From Sediminibacillus terrae (GTDB lineage: Bacteria > Bacillota > Bacilli > Bacillales > Amphibacillaceae): a stretch of DNA of 64,000 nt. The notes beneath the pieces were generated by a model. That model did not search any database. It saw only the letters and a list, made by a program, of their open reading frames with translations, and was not told the origin of the DNA. Of the stretch, positions 17,559 to 28,328 are shown piece by piece. The DNA lies in NCBI RefSeq assembly GCF_009602435.1, contig NZ_VZDQ01000026.1, positions 124,001 to 188,000 on the forward strand, written 5' to 3'. The translations under genes were made by a program, and so were the position numbers. Numbering within the stretch: the stretch's first letter is position 1; each line of letters opens with the position of its first letter.

Positions 17559-18377
17559 TCAAAAGTGAAAATTAGACAGCATGCTGAATAGAAAGAAATT
17601 AATCAACAGAAACAAAAATGCTCCTGCATTATACAAAGCTATTGTCCTGCCTTGATACCCTTTTACCAATCGTAATATCAAATGGACCATATAAACAATT
17701 AAAACGAACATTGATCCCATTGTTTTGAAATCATTCCAATAAAATTCCGCACCGGAGGAATACGCCCAAACGATCCCGAGGATGATGGAAATCATGAGTA
17801 TGGGCACCCCAACCGTCACCGCTTGGAACGACAAGGTATCAAGCCGGTCGAGTCCTCCGAACCGACTAAGCCATTTATACCCTTTTTTCTCCTTCAGCAA
17901 GCGGTATTGCAGTAAGTACATAATAGAAAATAGGAAAGACACTGTAAAAAAACCATAGGATAAAAGCGCCAGGCTGATATGGGCGATCAACAACTCGCTG
18001 ACAAGATGGACTCCCCGTTCGTTCCCCAGATTTTGTGCACTAGCCCCTACATGAAGAAGCATAATGAAAAACCCTAGCAGGTTCGTAAAAAAAACAATCA
18101 AATCGACCCGAAAAAAACGGTTGATCAACAGAGAAAATGTAACCAGTATCCAGGCATAAAAATAAAGCCCATCATAAATATTGAGCACCGGGAAGCTGTC
18201 TTCCAGCAACAGTTGATAAATTAAAAACAAGGTTTGTAAAACCCATACCAAACTAAGCAACCAGAAGGCAATCCGATTGGCCTTCCGGTTGTATTGAATA
18301 AAATCGATAAAGTATCCCATTACGCTAGCGCCGTATATGATAAGAATCAGTTCATAAAGCCACTTCATTTCCAGCAT
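17559..18377 (-). CDS. hemX: HemX, cytochrome c assembly-type membrane protein
   Basis: 272 residues with about eight hydrophobic segments. The sequence has the CcsA/CcmC-like organisation (YDGLYFYAWILVTFSLLINRFF, LLIAHISLALLSYGFFTVSFLFS, ILGIVWAYSSGAEFYWNDFKT); the WAYSSGAEFYW...D segment is close to the WGAYWxWDPKE theme of haem-handling proteins. In B. subtilis HemX lowers HemA protein level. It lies between hemA and hemC as in B. subtilis. Start taken at the ATG with AGAGGA upstream; a second ATG three codons in is possible. Confidence 0.92.
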   Translation of the reverse strand: MLEMKWLYELILIIYGASVMGYFIDFIQYNRKANRIAFWLLSLVWVLQTLFLIYQLLLEDSFPVLNIYDGLYFYAWILVTFSLLINRFFRVDLIVFFTNLLGFFIMLLHVGASAQNLGNERGVHLVSELLIAHISLALLSYGFFTVSFLFSIMYLLQYRLLKEKKGYKWLSRFGGLDRLDTLSFQAVTVGVPILMISIILGIVWAYSSGAEFYWNDFKTMGSMFVLIVYMVHLILRLVKGYQGRTIALYNAGAFLFLLINFFLFSMLSNFHF

Positions 18378-18441
18378 ATGAGAAATCCTCTCATTTGTAT
18401 AGCATTCAGCCCACTTCTTCCCCGTTTATCACCCATGGGGC

Positions 18442-19812
18442 TCAATTAGTGGAAGCTTTTTGTACAGCAGTCCTTTGCGGCACCTTTGCTCCTTGATCAA
18501 AACTGAAAACCTTGCTGCCGGCCTGTTTGTTCAATTCCTCTTGAACCATCTCTTCGATACCGAATATTTGCATGAACATTTGCAATGATTCTTCTGCCTG
18601 CGGCTTTCCCGCCATTTCCTTCGCTTGCAAAATCGGTTGTTTCAGCATTTGGTTGATGATACTTTTCGTATGCTTGTTCAACACCTTGCGCTCGCGATCG
18701 GACAAATCCGGCATTTTGCGCTCAATGCTTTTCATCGTTTCTGCCTGTATGGATAACGCTTTTTCCCTCAGAGCAGAAATGACCGGTACAACGCCCTTGG
18801 TTTGAAGCCATTCCTTGAAAGCAACGATTTCTCCCTCTATCATCAATTCGATTGCTTCCGCAGCTTGCTTCCTTGTTTCCAGGTTGGCATCGACAATACC
18901 TTGTAAATCATCGATATCATATAAAAACACGCTGTCAAGATCACCCAAGACTGGATCAATATCACGTGGAACCGCAATATCGACTAAGAAAAGGGGACGT
19001 CCCTTCCTTTGCTTATGAACAGGTGCCAGCAAGTCTTTGTCCAACACGTAATTGTTCGCCCCGGTTGAGCTAATCAATATATCTGCATCCTTCAAAACCT
19101 CGGGAAGACTCTCGGTTGTACGCGCTTGTCCGGAGAATTGCTCAGCCAGTGCTTCTGCTTTTGATAAGGTGCGGTTGATGACCGTCACTTTCTCCACACC
19201 AGAACCTTGCAAGTTTTTCGCAGCCAACTCCCCCATTTTTCCGGCACCAAGGATGACGACATGTTTGTTCAACAAATCGCCGAATATCTTCTTGGCAAGT
19301 TCCACTGCCGCATAACTGACCGATACCGCATGATCGCCGATTTCGGTTTCCTTATGGGCACGCTTTGCCAGCGTAACAGCTTGTTTGAAGAGTTCATTAT
19401 AAATGGTGCCGGTTGTTCCCGATTCCTGTGCCAAAAGAAATGCCTGTTTCATTTGACCTAGAATTTGGGTTTCGCCCAGCACCATGGAATCAAGACCGCT
19501 CGTCACTTTGAACAAGTGTTCCACAGCTCCATCTGCTTCGTAAATAGCCAGATGTGGCGAGAAAAAGTCTTTGTCCATGTCGAACCATTCTGCAAGGAAT
19601 TGCTTGATATAATAGCGTCCTGTATGGAGTTGATCGACCACTGCATAAATCTCTGTCCGGTTGCATGTGGAGATAATCACATTTTCCAGCACGCTTTTTT
19701 GTTGGTTCAATGACTTCATCGCCTGCGAAACATCTTGATTTTCAAAAGTAAGTTTTTCCCTAACTTCCACAGGGGCTGTTCTGTAGTTTATTCCGACAAC
19801 TAAAATATGCAC
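18442..19812 (-). CDS. hemA: Glutamyl-tRNA reductase
   Basis: 456 residues from a GTG at 19812 with GGGGGT 8 nt upstream. The catalytic cysteine is C50 in [12 protein letters not shown]; then [20 protein letters not shown], the NADPH-binding [13 protein letters not shown] Rossmann motif, and a helical C-terminal dimerisation domain. It reduces glutamyl-tRNA to glutamate-1-semialdehyde, the first and regulated step of the C5 haem pathway. It heads the hemAXCDBL operon. Two PerR-box-like palindromes occur in the upstream region. Confidence 0.98.
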   Translation of the reverse strand: MHILVVGINYRTAPVEVREKLTFENQDVSQAMKSLNQQKSVLENVIISTCNRTEIYAVVDQLHTGRYYIKQFLAEWFDMDKDFFSPHLAIYEADGAVEHLFKVTSGLDSMVLGETQILGQMKQAFLLAQESGTTGTIYNELFKQAVTLAKRAHKETEIGDHAVSVSYAAVELAKKIFGDLLNKHVVILGAGKMGELAAKNLQGSGVEKVTVINRTLSKAEALAEQFSGQARTTESLPEVLKDADILISSTGANNYVLDKDLLAPVHKQRKGRPLFLVDIAVPRDIDPVLGDLDSVFLYDIDDLQGIVDANLETRKQAAEAIELMIEGEIVAFKEWLQTKGVVPVISALREKALSIQAETMKSIERKMPDLSDRERKVLNKHTKSIINQMLKQPILQAKEMAGKPQAEESLQMFMQIFGIEEMVQEELNKQAGSKVFSFDQGAKVPQRTAVQKASTN

Positions 19813-19901
19813 TTTATTCTACCCCCAATATTACGTATAAAAACTGGTGCAGCAAGGCAGCTGCATTCATTATTCAAACATGCCGGCCAGCGCTTTTCAC
19901 T

Positions 19902-19916
19902 TTATTATTTTTATAA
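19902..19916. promoter_or_regulatory. PerR-box-like palindrome in hemA leader
   Basis: TTATTATTTTTATAA matches 13 of 15 positions of the PerR consensus TTATAATNATTATAA. It lies about 90 nt upstream of the hemA start and just downstream of a TATAAT that could be the hemA -10. B. subtilis hemAXCDBL is PerR-regulated. The region is AT-rich, so chance is possible. Confidence 0.4.
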
Positions 19917-20084
19917 GTCCATCTTTCATTATAACACGCATGTCACCAGCGACTTATGAATTTTGTGAACAGATATTGAAACTATATGTTAGGATAATAT
20001 CAGTACGTAGTTGTATCTTGCTGTTTTTCAATCCTTTTGTACTTTATCATATACACAGCACATAAGCAACTAATCAATACTATT

Positions 20085-20099
20085 TAATAATTATTATAA
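20085..20099. promoter_or_regulatory. PerR-box-like palindrome upstream of the 20117 gene
   Basis: TAATAATTATTATAA matches the PerR consensus TTATAATNATTATAA at 14 of 15 positions. It lies directly before the ribosome site of the plus-strand membrane protein gene and about 270 nt upstream of hemA. It could serve the divergent region or be chance AT-rich sequence. Confidence 0.35.
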
Positions 20100-20116
20100 T
20101 TTACGGAGGAACCTGC

Positions 20117-20599
20117 GTGAAGAAACAAAACATTTTCACCGGCTTTTTGTTGATCGGTATCGGCTGCTACTTTTTTCTCCAACAGTTCCAGATACCCTTT
20201 TTCACCGATTTCTATTCCTGGCCCACATTACTAATGATCATCGGCATTGTATTTCTGTTTCATAGTTACTTTTCCAAGGAGTATAAAAATTTATTCCCGG
20301 GTACCATTCTTCTTGGATTGGGCCTCCACTTTTTCGGTTTGCGCCATTATGGTTTTTGGATTGATCATTGGGGTGTTTACCCATTGATCATTGGCATTGC
20401 TTTTCTAATCCGGTTTCAAAAAACAAAAAGCGGATTGCTTCCCGGCCTGCTTTTATTGGGAATTGCTTTGTTCGCTATCTATTCGATTAACAAGCCGGGC
20501 TGGTTCAACTGGATAAACGAAACGGCTGCTTTGCTGGAAAGCTTTTGGCCGCTTGTTTTGATAGCTGTCGGTGGTTATCTTGTTTACCGGAAAAAGTAG
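20117..20599 (+). CDS. Multi-pass membrane protein with LiaI/LiaF-type segments
   Basis: 160 residues from a GTG with GGAGG 7 nt upstream. It is nearly all hydrophobic: repeated motifs of the form (I/L)GIG(C)YF-L-Q, WPTLLMIIGIVFL, YPLIIGIAFLI, GLLPGLLLLGIALF and FWPLVLIAVGGYLVYRKK define about six short membrane helices. The W-P-(L/T)-(L/I)-(L/I)-(I/M)-x-G pattern is that of the LiaI-LiaF-like membrane module. It occupies the place of ysxD between hemA and ysxC in B. subtilis, but whether it is that gene cannot be judged. It is transcribed away from hemA, toward a bidirectional terminator shared with ysxC. Confidence 0.75.
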   Translation: MKKQNIFTGFLLIGIGCYFFLQQFQIPFFTDFYSWPTLLMIIGIVFLFHSYFSKEYKNLFPGTILLGLGLHFFGLRHYGFWIDHWGVYPLIIGIAFLIRFQKTKSGLLPGLLLLGIALFAIYSINKPGWFNWINETAALLESFWPLVLIAVGGYLVYRKK

Positions 20600-20814
20600 C
20601 ATAGCAAAAAGGAGAGATATTGCTTTCACCTCTGTAACAGAACGATGGGCCGGCAGCAAGTGAGAAACTTATGTTTCCTATGAAAGATGGCAAGGTGATT
20701 CGCTTTCCGTGCGTATGGATTCAGTTAACACGTCGAAGAAAAAGAAGCGTAATGTAGTCGTGCAAAAAGGATAAAAGGCAGCTGACGGGGGCATTGCCTG
20801 CTATCAACAATCAA
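20600..20814. other. Intergenic stretch without recognised gene
   Basis: No ORF here has a ribosome site and family-like sequence. It contains a short GATTCGCTTTCCGTGCG stretch reminiscent of the family A palindromes but without paired arms. It ends at the terminator palindrome. Confidence 0.6.
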
Positions 20815-20861
20815 AAAACCGAACGAATTCGAATGTTCAGCATTCGAATTCGTTCGGTTTT
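20815..20861. terminator. Bidirectional terminator, 21-bp perfect stem
   Basis: AAAACCGAACGAATTCGAATG and its exact reverse complement are separated by TTCAG. T tracts flank it on both strands, so it can end both the plus-strand membrane protein gene and the minus-strand ysxC. The AAAACCGAACGAATTCG core is the same as in the hemL terminator 7 kb away. Confidence 0.9.
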
Positions 20862-20944
20862 GTTTCGGCACCCATACATTCATTCCATCTGCTTTCAAGC
20901 CTTTTCTTTGATTCCGGCCAAGACCAGCAAAAAGACAGCCGGCT

Positions 20945-21526
20945 TTACAAAAAGCCTTGTAACACTTTCCAAGCCTCTTCTTTTCCTTCTGCCGTTTCAG
21001 CGGAAAAAGGAATAACGATGTCCTCGACGTCCGCTTGAAGGGTTTTAATCACTTTTTGCAGGTGTGCTGCCCGTTTGTTTTTCGAAATCTTGTCCAATTT
21101 TGTAGCGACTACAATGACAGGAAGTTCGAAATGCTTTAAAAAATCATACATCATCACATCATCTTCTGTCGGCTGGTGCCTGATATCTACAATAAGAACG
21201 GCAGCTTTCAGGTTTTCCCGCTGCATGAAGTATTCTTCCATCATCTTACCCCATTTTTCCCGCTCTTTCTTGGAGACTTTGGCATACCCATAGCCTGGTA
21301 CATCCACAAAATAAAAACTTTGATTAATTTTATAGAAATTCAGTGTTTGGGTTTTCCCCGGTTTGGAAGAGGTTCTGGCAAGATTCTTCCGGTTGATCAT
21401 TTTGTTGATGAAAGAAGATTTGCCGACGTTCGACCTTCCTGCCAACGCTATTTCTGGCAGCATGTCTCCCGGGTATTGCTTTTTCGATACTGCACTGATT
21501 ACAATCTCCGCCTCAGTTACTTTCAT
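20945..21526 (-). CDS. ysxC: Ribosome-biogenesis GTPase YsxC (EngB)
   Basis: 193 residues; GGAGGAG precedes the ATG. TRAFAC GTPase: G1 GRSNVGKSS at 30-38, a G2/switch T in [12 protein letters not shown]3 DVPGYG, G4 TKLDK, G5 FSAETAEG. It binds the 50S subunit and is essential for its late maturation in B. subtilis. The start overlaps the end of lonA by 14 nt, the arrangement also seen in B. subtilis, so the two are probably co-translated. Confidence 0.97.
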   Translation of the reverse strand: MKVTEAEIVISAVSKKQYPGDMLPEIALAGRSNVGKSSFINKMINRKNLARTSSKPGKTQTLNFYKINQSFYFVDVPGYGYAKVSKKEREKWGKMMEEYFMQRENLKAAVLIVDIRHQPTEDDVMMYDFLKHFELPVIVVATKLDKISKNKRAAHLQKVIKTLQADVEDIVIPFSAETAEGKEEAWKVLQGFL

Positions 21527-23846
21527 GTTTCTCCTCCACTAATGCATGTTCCAGCACTTCATCTAAATGCTCGACAGGGATAAAAGTCAGCCCTTCCCTG
21601 ACGCTTTCCGGAATATCATCCAAATCGCGCTTGTTATCTGCAGGGATAATGATCGTTGTCAAGCCTGCACGATGAGCACTAAGAGATTTTTCCTTTAAAC
21701 CTCCGATCGGAAGCACTCTTCCCCTGAGTGTTATTTCTCCCGTCATACCTACTTCACGTTTCACTGCCCGGCCAGTCAGAGCTGAAACCAGCGCGGTAGC
21801 CATAGTAATCCCGGCTGAAGGTCCGTCTTTGGGTGTCGCGCCTTCCGGGACATGAATGTGAATGTCGTTTTTCTCATGAAATTCTCGATCGATTTTCAAT
21901 TCTTCTGCCCGGGACCGAATATAGCTGAAAGCCGCGTGAGCAGATTCCTTCATGACATCTCCCAATTTCCCGGTAAGCGTCAATTTTCCTTTGCCCGGAT
22001 ATAAACTAACTTCAATCGATAAGGTATCTCCGCCAGCAGACGTATAAGCGAGCCCTGTCGCAGCACCCACTTGGTTCTCCTCTTCCATCCTTCCATACCG
22101 GAAGAGCGGCTTGCCAAGCAGTGACTCTAACTGTTTATCGGTTACTACGACACGCTTTTTATCTTCTGACACGATTATTTTTGCCGCTTTCCGGCATAAG
22201 GATGCAAGCTGCCTTTCCAGTCCTCGCACACCCGCTTCTCTTGTATACGTGCGGATCAATTTCGTCAATGCCTCATCACGAACTTGCAATTGCCCTTTGT
22301 TCAGCCCATTTTCTTTAATTTGTTTCGGCAAAAGGTGCTCTTTGGCAATGTGGAGTTTTTCCACTTCCGTATAACCGGCAATTGAAATCACTTCCATCCG
22401 GTCACGCAGCGGCCCTGGAATCGAAGCAAGATTGTTGGCCGTGGCGATGAACATCACATTGGATAAATCGTACGTTTCTTCAATGAAATGATCGCTGAAA
22501 TTACTGTTTTGCTCTGGATCCAATACTTCGAGCATAGCTGCCGAAGGATCCCCACGGAAATCACTTGCCATTTTATCGATTTCATCCAGCAAAAAAATCG
22601 GATTGACCGTTTTAGCTTTTTTCATGCCTTGTATGATTCTGCCTGGCATTGCGCCGACATAAGTTCGGCGATGGCCGCGGATTTCCGCTTCGTCCCTGAC
22701 TCCACCGAGGGAGATCCTCACAAAATTCCGATTTATTGCCCGGGCAATGGACTTCGCCAATGATGTCTTCCCAACACCCGGAGGTCCGGCTAAACACAAT
22801 ATCGGCCCTTTGATTGTTTTAGTAAGCTGCTGAACAGCCAAATATTCCAAAACTCGCTCTTTTACTTTTTCGAGTCCGTAATGGTCTTCATCCAATATTT
22901 TTTCAGCATGGTTGACATCAAGATTGTCCTCCGTCTTGTCCGTCCAGGGAATGGAAACCAGCCAATCGACATAATTACGGATAACCGAACTTTCCGCAGA
23001 GCTTTGTGGAACTTTTTCGTATCTATCCAATTCCTTATAGGCAATTTCCTGGATTCTTTCCGGCATATCTGAAGCTTCGATTCTTTCTTTGAGCTGATTT
23101 ACTTCAGAAGCTTTGCCATCCTTATCTCCGAGCTCTGTCTGGATAGCTTTCATTTGTTCACGCAAGTAATATTCTTTTTGCGTTTTTTCCATCGACTTCT
23201 TGACCCGTTGCCCGATTTTTTTCTCTAAATCGAGCACTTCACGCTCATTTGTAATGAACGAAATCAAACGGTTCAACCGTTCTTTGACATTTTCCGTCTC
23301 CAGCAGTTCCTGTTTATCTTTGAGCTTTAAAGATAAGTGGGAAGTAATGATGTCAGCAAGTCTGCCTGGTTCATCAATGTCAGTAACCGTCGCTAGCGTT
23401 TCCTGACTTACCTTCTTTGATATCTTTATGTACTGCTCGAACTGTTCGATCAGAGACCGCATTAGTGCTTCTTCTTCGTTGTTGTCTCCATGGACTTCTT
23501 CAAATTCCTGGACTTCGACGATAAATTGGTCGTCTTCTTCAAGAAATTGAACAATCTCACCTCGATACAATCCTTCTACCAGCACACGGATTGTACCGTT
23601 TGGCAGTTTCAGCATTTGCTTTACTTTTGCCATCGTTCCCACTCTGTAAATATCATTTACAGCAGGCTCGTCCACGCCGCTTTCTTTTTGGGCAGCAAGA
23701 AAAATACTTTGATCGTCCATCATCGCTTTTTCCAATGCATTTACCGACTTTTCCCGCCCGACGTCCAAGTGTAAAACCATAGCGGGAAAGACCAATAGCC
23801 CGCGCAGCGGAAGCAGGGGGATTTGTACTTTGTTTTCTGCTGTCAC
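21513..23846 (-). CDS. lonA: ATP-dependent protease Lon
   Basis: 777 residues from a GTG at 23846, chosen because GGAGGTG lies 6 nt upstream and the resulting [21 protein letters not shown] matches the family N-terminus; upstream in-frame codons add a poorly supported extension. Domains: LAN N-domain (~1-210), AAA+ module with Walker [13 protein letters not shown] and Walker [11 protein letters not shown], and the C-terminal Ser-Lys protease domain with the DGPSAG serine and the KEKSLSAHR lysine. It degrades misfolded and regulatory proteins. lonB, which follows lonA in B. subtilis, is absent: the next gene upstream is clpX. Confidence 0.97.
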   Translation of the reverse strand: MTAENKVQIPLLPLRGLLVFPAMVLHLDVGREKSVNALEKAMMDDQSIFLAAQKESGVDEPAVNDIYRVGTMAKVKQMLKLPNGTIRVLVEGLYRGEIVQFLEEDDQFIVEVQEFEEVHGDNNEEEALMRSLIEQFEQYIKISKKVSQETLATVTDIDEPGRLADIITSHLSLKLKDKQELLETENVKERLNRLISFITNEREVLDLEKKIGQRVKKSMEKTQKEYYLREQMKAIQTELGDKDGKASEVNQLKERIEASDMPERIQEIAYKELDRYEKVPQSSAESSVIRNYVDWLVSIPWTDKTEDNLDVNHAEKILDEDHYGLEKVKERVLEYLAVQQLTKTIKGPILCLAGPPGVGKTSLAKSIARAINRNFVRISLGGVRDEAEIRGHRRTYVGAMPGRIIQGMKKAKTVNPIFLLDEIDKMASDFRGDPSAAMLEVLDPEQNSNFSDHFIEETYDLSNVMFIATANNLASIPGPLRDRMEVISIAGYTEVEKLHIAKEHLLPKQIKENGLNKGQLQVRDEALTKLIRTYTREAGVRGLERQLASLCRKAAKIIVSEDKKRVVVTDKQLESLLGKPLFRYGRMEEENQVGAATGLAYTSAGGDTLSIEVSLYPGKGKLTLTGKLGDVMKESAHAAFSYIRSRAEELKIDREFHEKNDIHIHVPEGATPKDGPSAGITMATALVSALTGRAVKREVGMTGEITLRGRVLPIGGLKEKSLSAHRAGLTTIIIPADNKRDLDDIPESVREGLTFIPVEHLDEVLEHALVEEKHESN

Positions 23847-24048
23847 AATTGGCACCTCCATATCTTCGCAAACCAGTCCATTCACGACATTGCTTCCATT
23901 TCCTTATTACTTCACTAATAAGGCGCATTTATACCATTTCACGAGAAGTTCGCTATGCAAGCTTTCTATTCGCCCCATTAGTTTATCATTACCTGGCATT
24001 TTCTAATCAAAACATCGATACCGTTCTAGAAACTTCCTTTTAACCATG

Positions 24049-24085
24049 TGTAAATCCCTTGTTATGCCATAACAAGGGATTTACA
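24049..24085. repeat. 37-bp perfect inverted repeat between clpX and lonA
   Basis: An 18-nt arm (TGTAAATCCCTTGTTATG) is followed by a single C and its exact reverse complement. It lies 50 nt downstream of the clpX stop. No T run follows on the minus strand, so it is not a standard terminator, though it could be a processing or attenuation hairpin. The CCCTTGT core is shared with the trxA terminator. Confidence 0.75.
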
Positions 24086-24136
24086 TTGCAGGATAATGCG
24101 TGTCTGTTTTAACGAGACTGGTGTCCTGACGTTTTT

Positions 24137-25417
24137 TTAAGCACTTTCTTTCGGTGATTCTTTGTTTTCGTCTTTTACCGTGCCATCGCTTAGAACTAGC
24201 TTTGGACGGCCGTTTTCTAACAGGACGGTGTCTTTGGTTATGATACACTTTTCGATGTCGTCTCTCGATGGCAACTCAAACATGACGTCAAGCATAATTC
24301 CTTCGATAATGGAACGCAGCCCGCGTGCCCCCGTTTTTCGTTCAATGGCTTTTCGTGCAATTTCAATTAAAGCTTCCTCTTCCATTTCCAATTCGACATT
24401 ATCGATTTGGAACAGCTTTTGATATTGCTTGACGAGCGCATTTTTCGGCTTTGTCAAAATTTCGACTAGCGCTTCTTCGTCTAATGGCTCTAAAGCTCCG
24501 ATAACCGGGAGCCGCCCGATAAATTCAGGAATAAGGCCGAAACGAAGCATGTCTTCCGGAAGAACCTTAGAAAGCAGTTCTGCTTTGGTCAGGTCCTGAT
24601 TCTCTTCATCCGCGCCAAAGCCAATCACCTTGTTGCCAAGACGGCGCTTAACGATTTGCTCGATGCCGTCAAAAGCCCCTCCGCAAATAAATAGTACATT
24701 GGTCGTATCGATTTGTATGAATTCCTGGTGAGGATGTTTTCTTCCACCCTGTGGAGGTACGCTTGCAACAGTACCTTCAAGAATCTTCAGCAATGCCTGC
24801 TGTACCCCTTCACCGGAAACGTCACGGGTGATGGACGGATTTTCTGATTTTCTCGCTACTTTATCGATTTCGTCGATATAGATAATCCCTTTTTCTGCTT
24901 TTTCCACATCATAGTCAGCAGCCTGGATCAGCTTCAGCAAGATGTTTTCCACATCCTCCCCTACATAGCCCGCTTCCGTAAGGGAAGTGGCATCCGCAAT
25001 CGCAAATGGCACATTCAATATCCGTGCAAGTGTCTGTGCCAACAACGTTTTACCGCTTCCAGTCGGCCCGATCATCGCAATATTACTCTTGGACAGTTCC
25101 ACGTCATCGGAAGCAGTCTTACCGGCATTGATCCGTTTGTAATGGTTATACACGGCCACCGACAGATTCTTCTTTGCCTTTTCTTGGCCAATCACGTAGT
25201 CATTCAGAATTTCACAGATCTCCTGAGGTTTCGGGATCTCCTTGAATTCCACTTCTTCTTCATTGCCTAATTCTTCTTCCACTATTTCTGTGCAAAGTTC
25301 AATACATTCATCGCATATATAAACGCCAGGGCCGGCTACTAATTTACGTACTTGATCTTGGCTTTTTCCGCAAAAAGAACATTTTAATTGGCCCTTTTCT
25401 TCATTAAATTTATACAT
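24137..25417 (-). CDS. clpX: ClpX ATPase subunit of ClpXP
   Basis: 426 residues; TTGAGGGG precedes the ATG. An N-terminal zinc-binding domain has C13, C16, C35 and C38 (CSFCGKS ... CDEC). The AAA+ domain has Walker [13 protein letters not shown], Walker [11 protein letters not shown] and an RPPQGG-type pore/sensor region ([11 protein letters not shown]). IGF loop candidate IGFGADEE contacts ClpP. It unfolds substrates for ClpP degradation. It has its own sigma-A promoter upstream and stands where tig-clpX-lonB-lonA is expected. Confidence 0.98.
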   Translation of the reverse strand: MYKFNEEKGQLKCSFCGKSQDQVRKLVAGPGVYICDECIELCTEIVEEELGNEEEVEFKEIPKPQEICEILNDYVIGQEKAKKNLSVAVYNHYKRINAGKTASDDVELSKSNIAMIGPTGSGKTLLAQTLARILNVPFAIADATSLTEAGYVGEDVENILLKLIQAADYDVEKAEKGIIYIDEIDKVARKSENPSITRDVSGEGVQQALLKILEGTVASVPPQGGRKHPHQEFIQIDTTNVLFICGGAFDGIEQIVKRRLGNKVIGFGADEENQDLTKAELLSKVLPEDMLRFGLIPEFIGRLPVIGALEPLDEEALVEILTKPKNALVKQYQKLFQIDNVELEMEEEALIEIARKAIERKTGARGLRSIIEGIMLDVMFELPSRDDIEKCIITKDTVLLENGRPKLVLSDGTVKDENKESPKESA

Positions 25418-25446
25418 CTAATTCACCCCTCAAGTAATAAGTATCT

Positions 25447-25475
25447 ATTATGATATGAGATCATTTGAGTTTCAA
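25447..25475 (-). promoter_or_regulatory. Candidate sigma-A promoter of clpX
   Basis: On the minus strand TTGAAA, a 17-nt spacer and CATAAT lie 30-58 nt upstream of the clpX start. The -35 matches 5 of 6 and the -10 matches 5 of 6 consensus positions. Confidence 0.7.
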
Positions 25476-25814
25476 ACAAGTATTCCTTTCTTTAGCTCAT
25501 AATATCAGATATACCGTTTTGAAAAAAGTAAAATACCTCAAATGGCCACATCCCATCTACGTGCCAGCTGTAAACAGTCCCATCAAAAGTCTTGCCATCA
25601 AACCGTCTGAATAAACCGATAGCAGTAAATATCAGCAGAACAGTTTGAACAAACAGTGTAAATCTTATTATGTAAGAAGATTCTAAAATGTCAACTAATA
25701 TGTTATGTAAGTTTGTCTTTTATTTTATATTCAAGCCGCCGATTTTATGTTATGACTGACAGCTTTTTTACTATAACCCGCTCAGTGCATTTTTAATCAA
25801 CATGTTTTTATAGA

Positions 25815-25851
25815 GAAAACAAGGCACGAACCAGAATCGCACCTTGTTTTC
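25815..25851 (-). terminator. Terminator of tig
   Basis: GAAAACAAGG and CCTTGTTTTC form the outer stem of a hairpin immediately after the tig stop codon, with a T-rich exit on the minus strand. The 340 bp between here and the clpX promoter hold no recognisable gene. Confidence 0.75.
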
Positions 25852-25861
25852 CCATTTTATA

Positions 25862-27148
25862 TTATTTTGTTTTGCTATGCTCTGCCAGGAAGTCAATTGC
25901 TTTTTTGAATTTAAGATCTTCTTTGATGGCGTCTGTGTTACCACCGAGCATTTGTTTCAACTGATCGACCTCTGTTTGATACATCGAAGCCATCGACTCA
26001 AGCTCTTTATCGACATCTTCGTCCGTAACTTCGACCTCTTCTTGATTGGCAATTGCGTCAAGAGTCAAGTTGGTTTTGACACGCTTTTCAGCATCATCTT
26101 TCATTTGCTCTTTCAAGCCTGTTTCATCCGTACCGGAGAATTGGTAGTACATGTCCATGGTCATCCCTTGCATTTGCAAGCGCTGCTCGAACTCTTTCAC
26201 CATTCTGTCAAGTTCTGTTTCTACCATTGCTTCCGGAATATCAACCTCTGCATTCTCAGATGCCTGTTCGATCAGAGATTCACGCATTTTATTGTCAGCA
26301 TCCGTCTCTTTTTGTTCTTTCAGGCGCTCTTTTGTTTTGTTGCGAAGTTCTTCCAGTGTTTCGACATCTTCATCGACATCTTTTGCGAACTCGTCGTCAA
26401 GTTCCGGCAATTCTTTTCCTTTGATTTCATGGATCTTGACTTTAAAGGTAGCTTCCTTACCAGCAAGCTCTTCTGCATGGTATTCTTCAGGGAAAGTCAC
26501 CTGTACTTCTGTGTCAGCTCCAGTTTCTTTTCCAATCAACTGTTCTTCAAACCCAGGAATGAAGGAACCTGAACCGATTTCCAATTGATGGTTTTCCGCC
26601 TGTCCGCCTTCAAATGCTTCCCCATCAACGAAACCTTCGAAATCGATAACGACCGTGTCGCCTTCTTCGACTGTTCCTTCTTCTTTGACGACTAACTCCG
26701 CTTGATGTTCCTGCATATGAGAAAGCTCATGCTCAACGTCTTCATCCGTTACTTCCGTATCTTCCTTTTCTACTTCCAGGCCTTTGTACTCTCCTAGTTT
26801 TACTTCAGGTTTAACAGTAACTTGTGCCGTAAATACAAGCGGCTTGCCTTTCTCGATTTGAGTCACATCCACTTCCGGTTGATCTACCGGCTCAATGCCT
26901 GTTTCTTCAACAGCATTTGTGTAAGCCTCAGGAAGAATGATATCGACCGCATCCTGGTATAATGATTCTACACCAAAACGCTGTTCAAATAGTCCTCTTG
27001 GCATTTTCCCTTTACGGAATCCAGGAACCTGTACTTGCTTAACCACTTTTTTGAAAGCTTGATCTAATGCTTTGTCGAACTTATCCGCATCAACTTCAAT
27101 GGTTAAAGTCCCTTGATTTCCTTCTTGTTTTTCCCATTTTGCTGACAT
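25862..27148 (-). CDS. tig: Trigger factor
   Basis: 428 residues; GGAGG lies 7 nt before the ATG. The ribosome-binding signature [17 protein letters not shown] (~43-59) is present, followed by the FKBP-type prolyl isomerase domain ([24 protein letters not shown], ~155-240) and the C-terminal chaperone domain. It is a ribosome-bound chaperone. Strongly acidic overall (many Glu/Asp runs), which could reflect a halotolerant host, though trigger factor is acidic in general. Confidence 0.98.
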   Translation of the reverse strand: MSAKWEKQEGNQGTLTIEVDADKFDKALDQAFKKVVKQVQVPGFRKGKMPRGLFEQRFGVESLYQDAVDIILPEAYTNAVEETGIEPVDQPEVDVTQIEKGKPLVFTAQVTVKPEVKLGEYKGLEVEKEDTEVTDEDVEHELSHMQEHQAELVVKEEGTVEEGDTVVIDFEGFVDGEAFEGGQAENHQLEIGSGSFIPGFEEQLIGKETGADTEVQVTFPEEYHAEELAGKEATFKVKIHEIKGKELPELDDEFAKDVDEDVETLEELRNKTKERLKEQKETDADNKMRESLIEQASENAEVDIPEAMVETELDRMVKEFEQRLQMQGMTMDMYYQFSGTDETGLKEQMKDDAEKRVKTNLTLDAIANQEEVEVTDEDVDKELESMASMYQTEVDQLKQMLGGNTDAIKEDLKFKKAIDFLAEHSKTK

Positions 27149-27248
27149 GTAATTCCCTCCAACATCTATAAATTCAGTATGTCTTGTTTGACGTTCATTC
27201 GGTGTATAATTAAATCATACGAAGGCGGAACGCAATTGCAACCACCTT

Positions 27249-27276
27249 ATTATAACATAAACAGACCTGCTTTCAA
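27249..27276 (-). promoter_or_regulatory. Candidate sigma-A promoter of tig
   Basis: On the minus strand TTGAAA, a 16-nt spacer and TATAAT lie about 100-128 nt upstream of the tig start. The -10 is a perfect match. Confidence 0.7.
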
Positions 27277-27326
27277 CAATTAGAACAGACTGGGAATTTG
27301 TGATAAAACACATTTCATCTTAGAAC

Positions 27327-28328
27327 CTATTCCTCGATGATGGAGAAATAACTTTTTTCATTACGGGCTATTTCCTCCATATATGTATGAACGTCCAATT
27401 CTCCTGCTTGTTTTTTATATGTATGATAAAGACCTTCCAGCTGCAAATATTTCGCCCCCATTATTTTGATGGCATGGCTGACAGCGATTAGTTCTTCTTC
27501 TAAAGGCATGGATGGGTATCTTACATATAAATAACGATACAGCAGTTTTTCCAAAAGCTGATACAAAGTTGGATTATCCTGCTCTACTTCCCTTAAAAGC
27601 ACCTTTATTTGCTTGGTAACAGGGTGGTCTTCCACACTTTTAAAATCTGCTGGGTTTACAGATAGCTCGGATCCTGCTTTTTCAACTACTACTTCCGAAT
27701 CGACCTCCTGTGAAACAAGCCATTCCACTATTGCTGTTTTTACCACCGGGTCAATCCTGTCGTCTTTCAGCAATTGTTTCAGGTAACGCAAGTAAGGAGC
27801 CGGCTTCAAATTACTGCTTTGTACGATGATGCGCCACTGACGCAACGGATCCCCCTGTTTCACCGCTTTGCTCAGTTCATTAATGTGATCATTCGCCTCT
27901 TCTTGCATTTTATCCTGCAACAGCTTCCCGCTCATTTCCGCAAGTTGTTCCAGCTGGGCATTCATCGGTTCGGGCACCGTTTTACGGGCAAACACATCGT
28001 CAATGATTTCTATCAGTTGCTCATACTCGCTCATTTGAAACAACAACGTGGCGTATATATGCAAGTACTCAAAGAAGTACTCATCTTCAAGGGAAACAAG
28101 GTCGCGGCACAATGCTTCCGCTTCATCTGTGTCTCCTAGCTCCATCAAACAAATGATTTTCCCTGCGTAAATCTCGTGTGAATAAATTTCATGGTCAATG
28201 AGTTTATTCAACTTATGTAAAGCGTCCTCATACCGTTTTTCCTTTAGTGCCTGCAAGCTCTCTTCTTCCAAGGCTTCCTTCCACTTCGGAAAAATAATCA
28301 CCTTATCTTGCTTTGTATTCATCCGCAT
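27327..28328 (-). CDS. ysoA: TPR-repeat protein YsoA
   Basis: 333 residues; GTGAGG lies just before the ATG, and a second in-frame ATG two codons on is an equal candidate. The N-terminal half has tetratricopeptide-like helices (ALKEKRYEDALHKLNKLI, KIICLMELGDTDEAEALCRDL). No catalytic motif is visible, so it is probably a scaffold or adaptor. It sits upstream of tig exactly as ysoA does in B. subtilis; function there is not established. Confidence 0.85.
   Translation of the reverse strand: MRMNTKQDKVIIFPKWKEALEEESLQALKEKRYEDALHKLNKLIDHEIYSHEIYAGKIICLMELGDTDEAEALCRDLVSLEDEYFFEYLHIYATLLFQMSEYEQLIEIIDDVFARKTVPEPMNAQLEQLAEMSGKLLQDKMQEEANDHINELSKAVKQGDPLRQWRIIVQSSNLKPAPYLRYLKQLLKDDRIDPVVKTAIVEWLVSQEVDSEVVVEKAGSELSVNPADFKSVEDHPVTKQIKVLLREVEQDNPTLYQLLEKLLYRYLYVRYPSMPLEEELIAVSHAIKIMGAKYLQLEGLYHTYKKQAGELDVHTYMEEIARNEKSYFSIIEE

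Noticed and set aside
23847-23885. Upstream starts for lonA
   Set aside because: The GTG at 23846 has GGAGGTG at good spacing and gives the family N-terminus.
25844-26572. 242-codon ORF antisense to tig
   Set aside because: Lies wholly opposite a clear trigger factor gene; Phe/Cys-rich composition is the shadow of Glu/Lys-rich codons.
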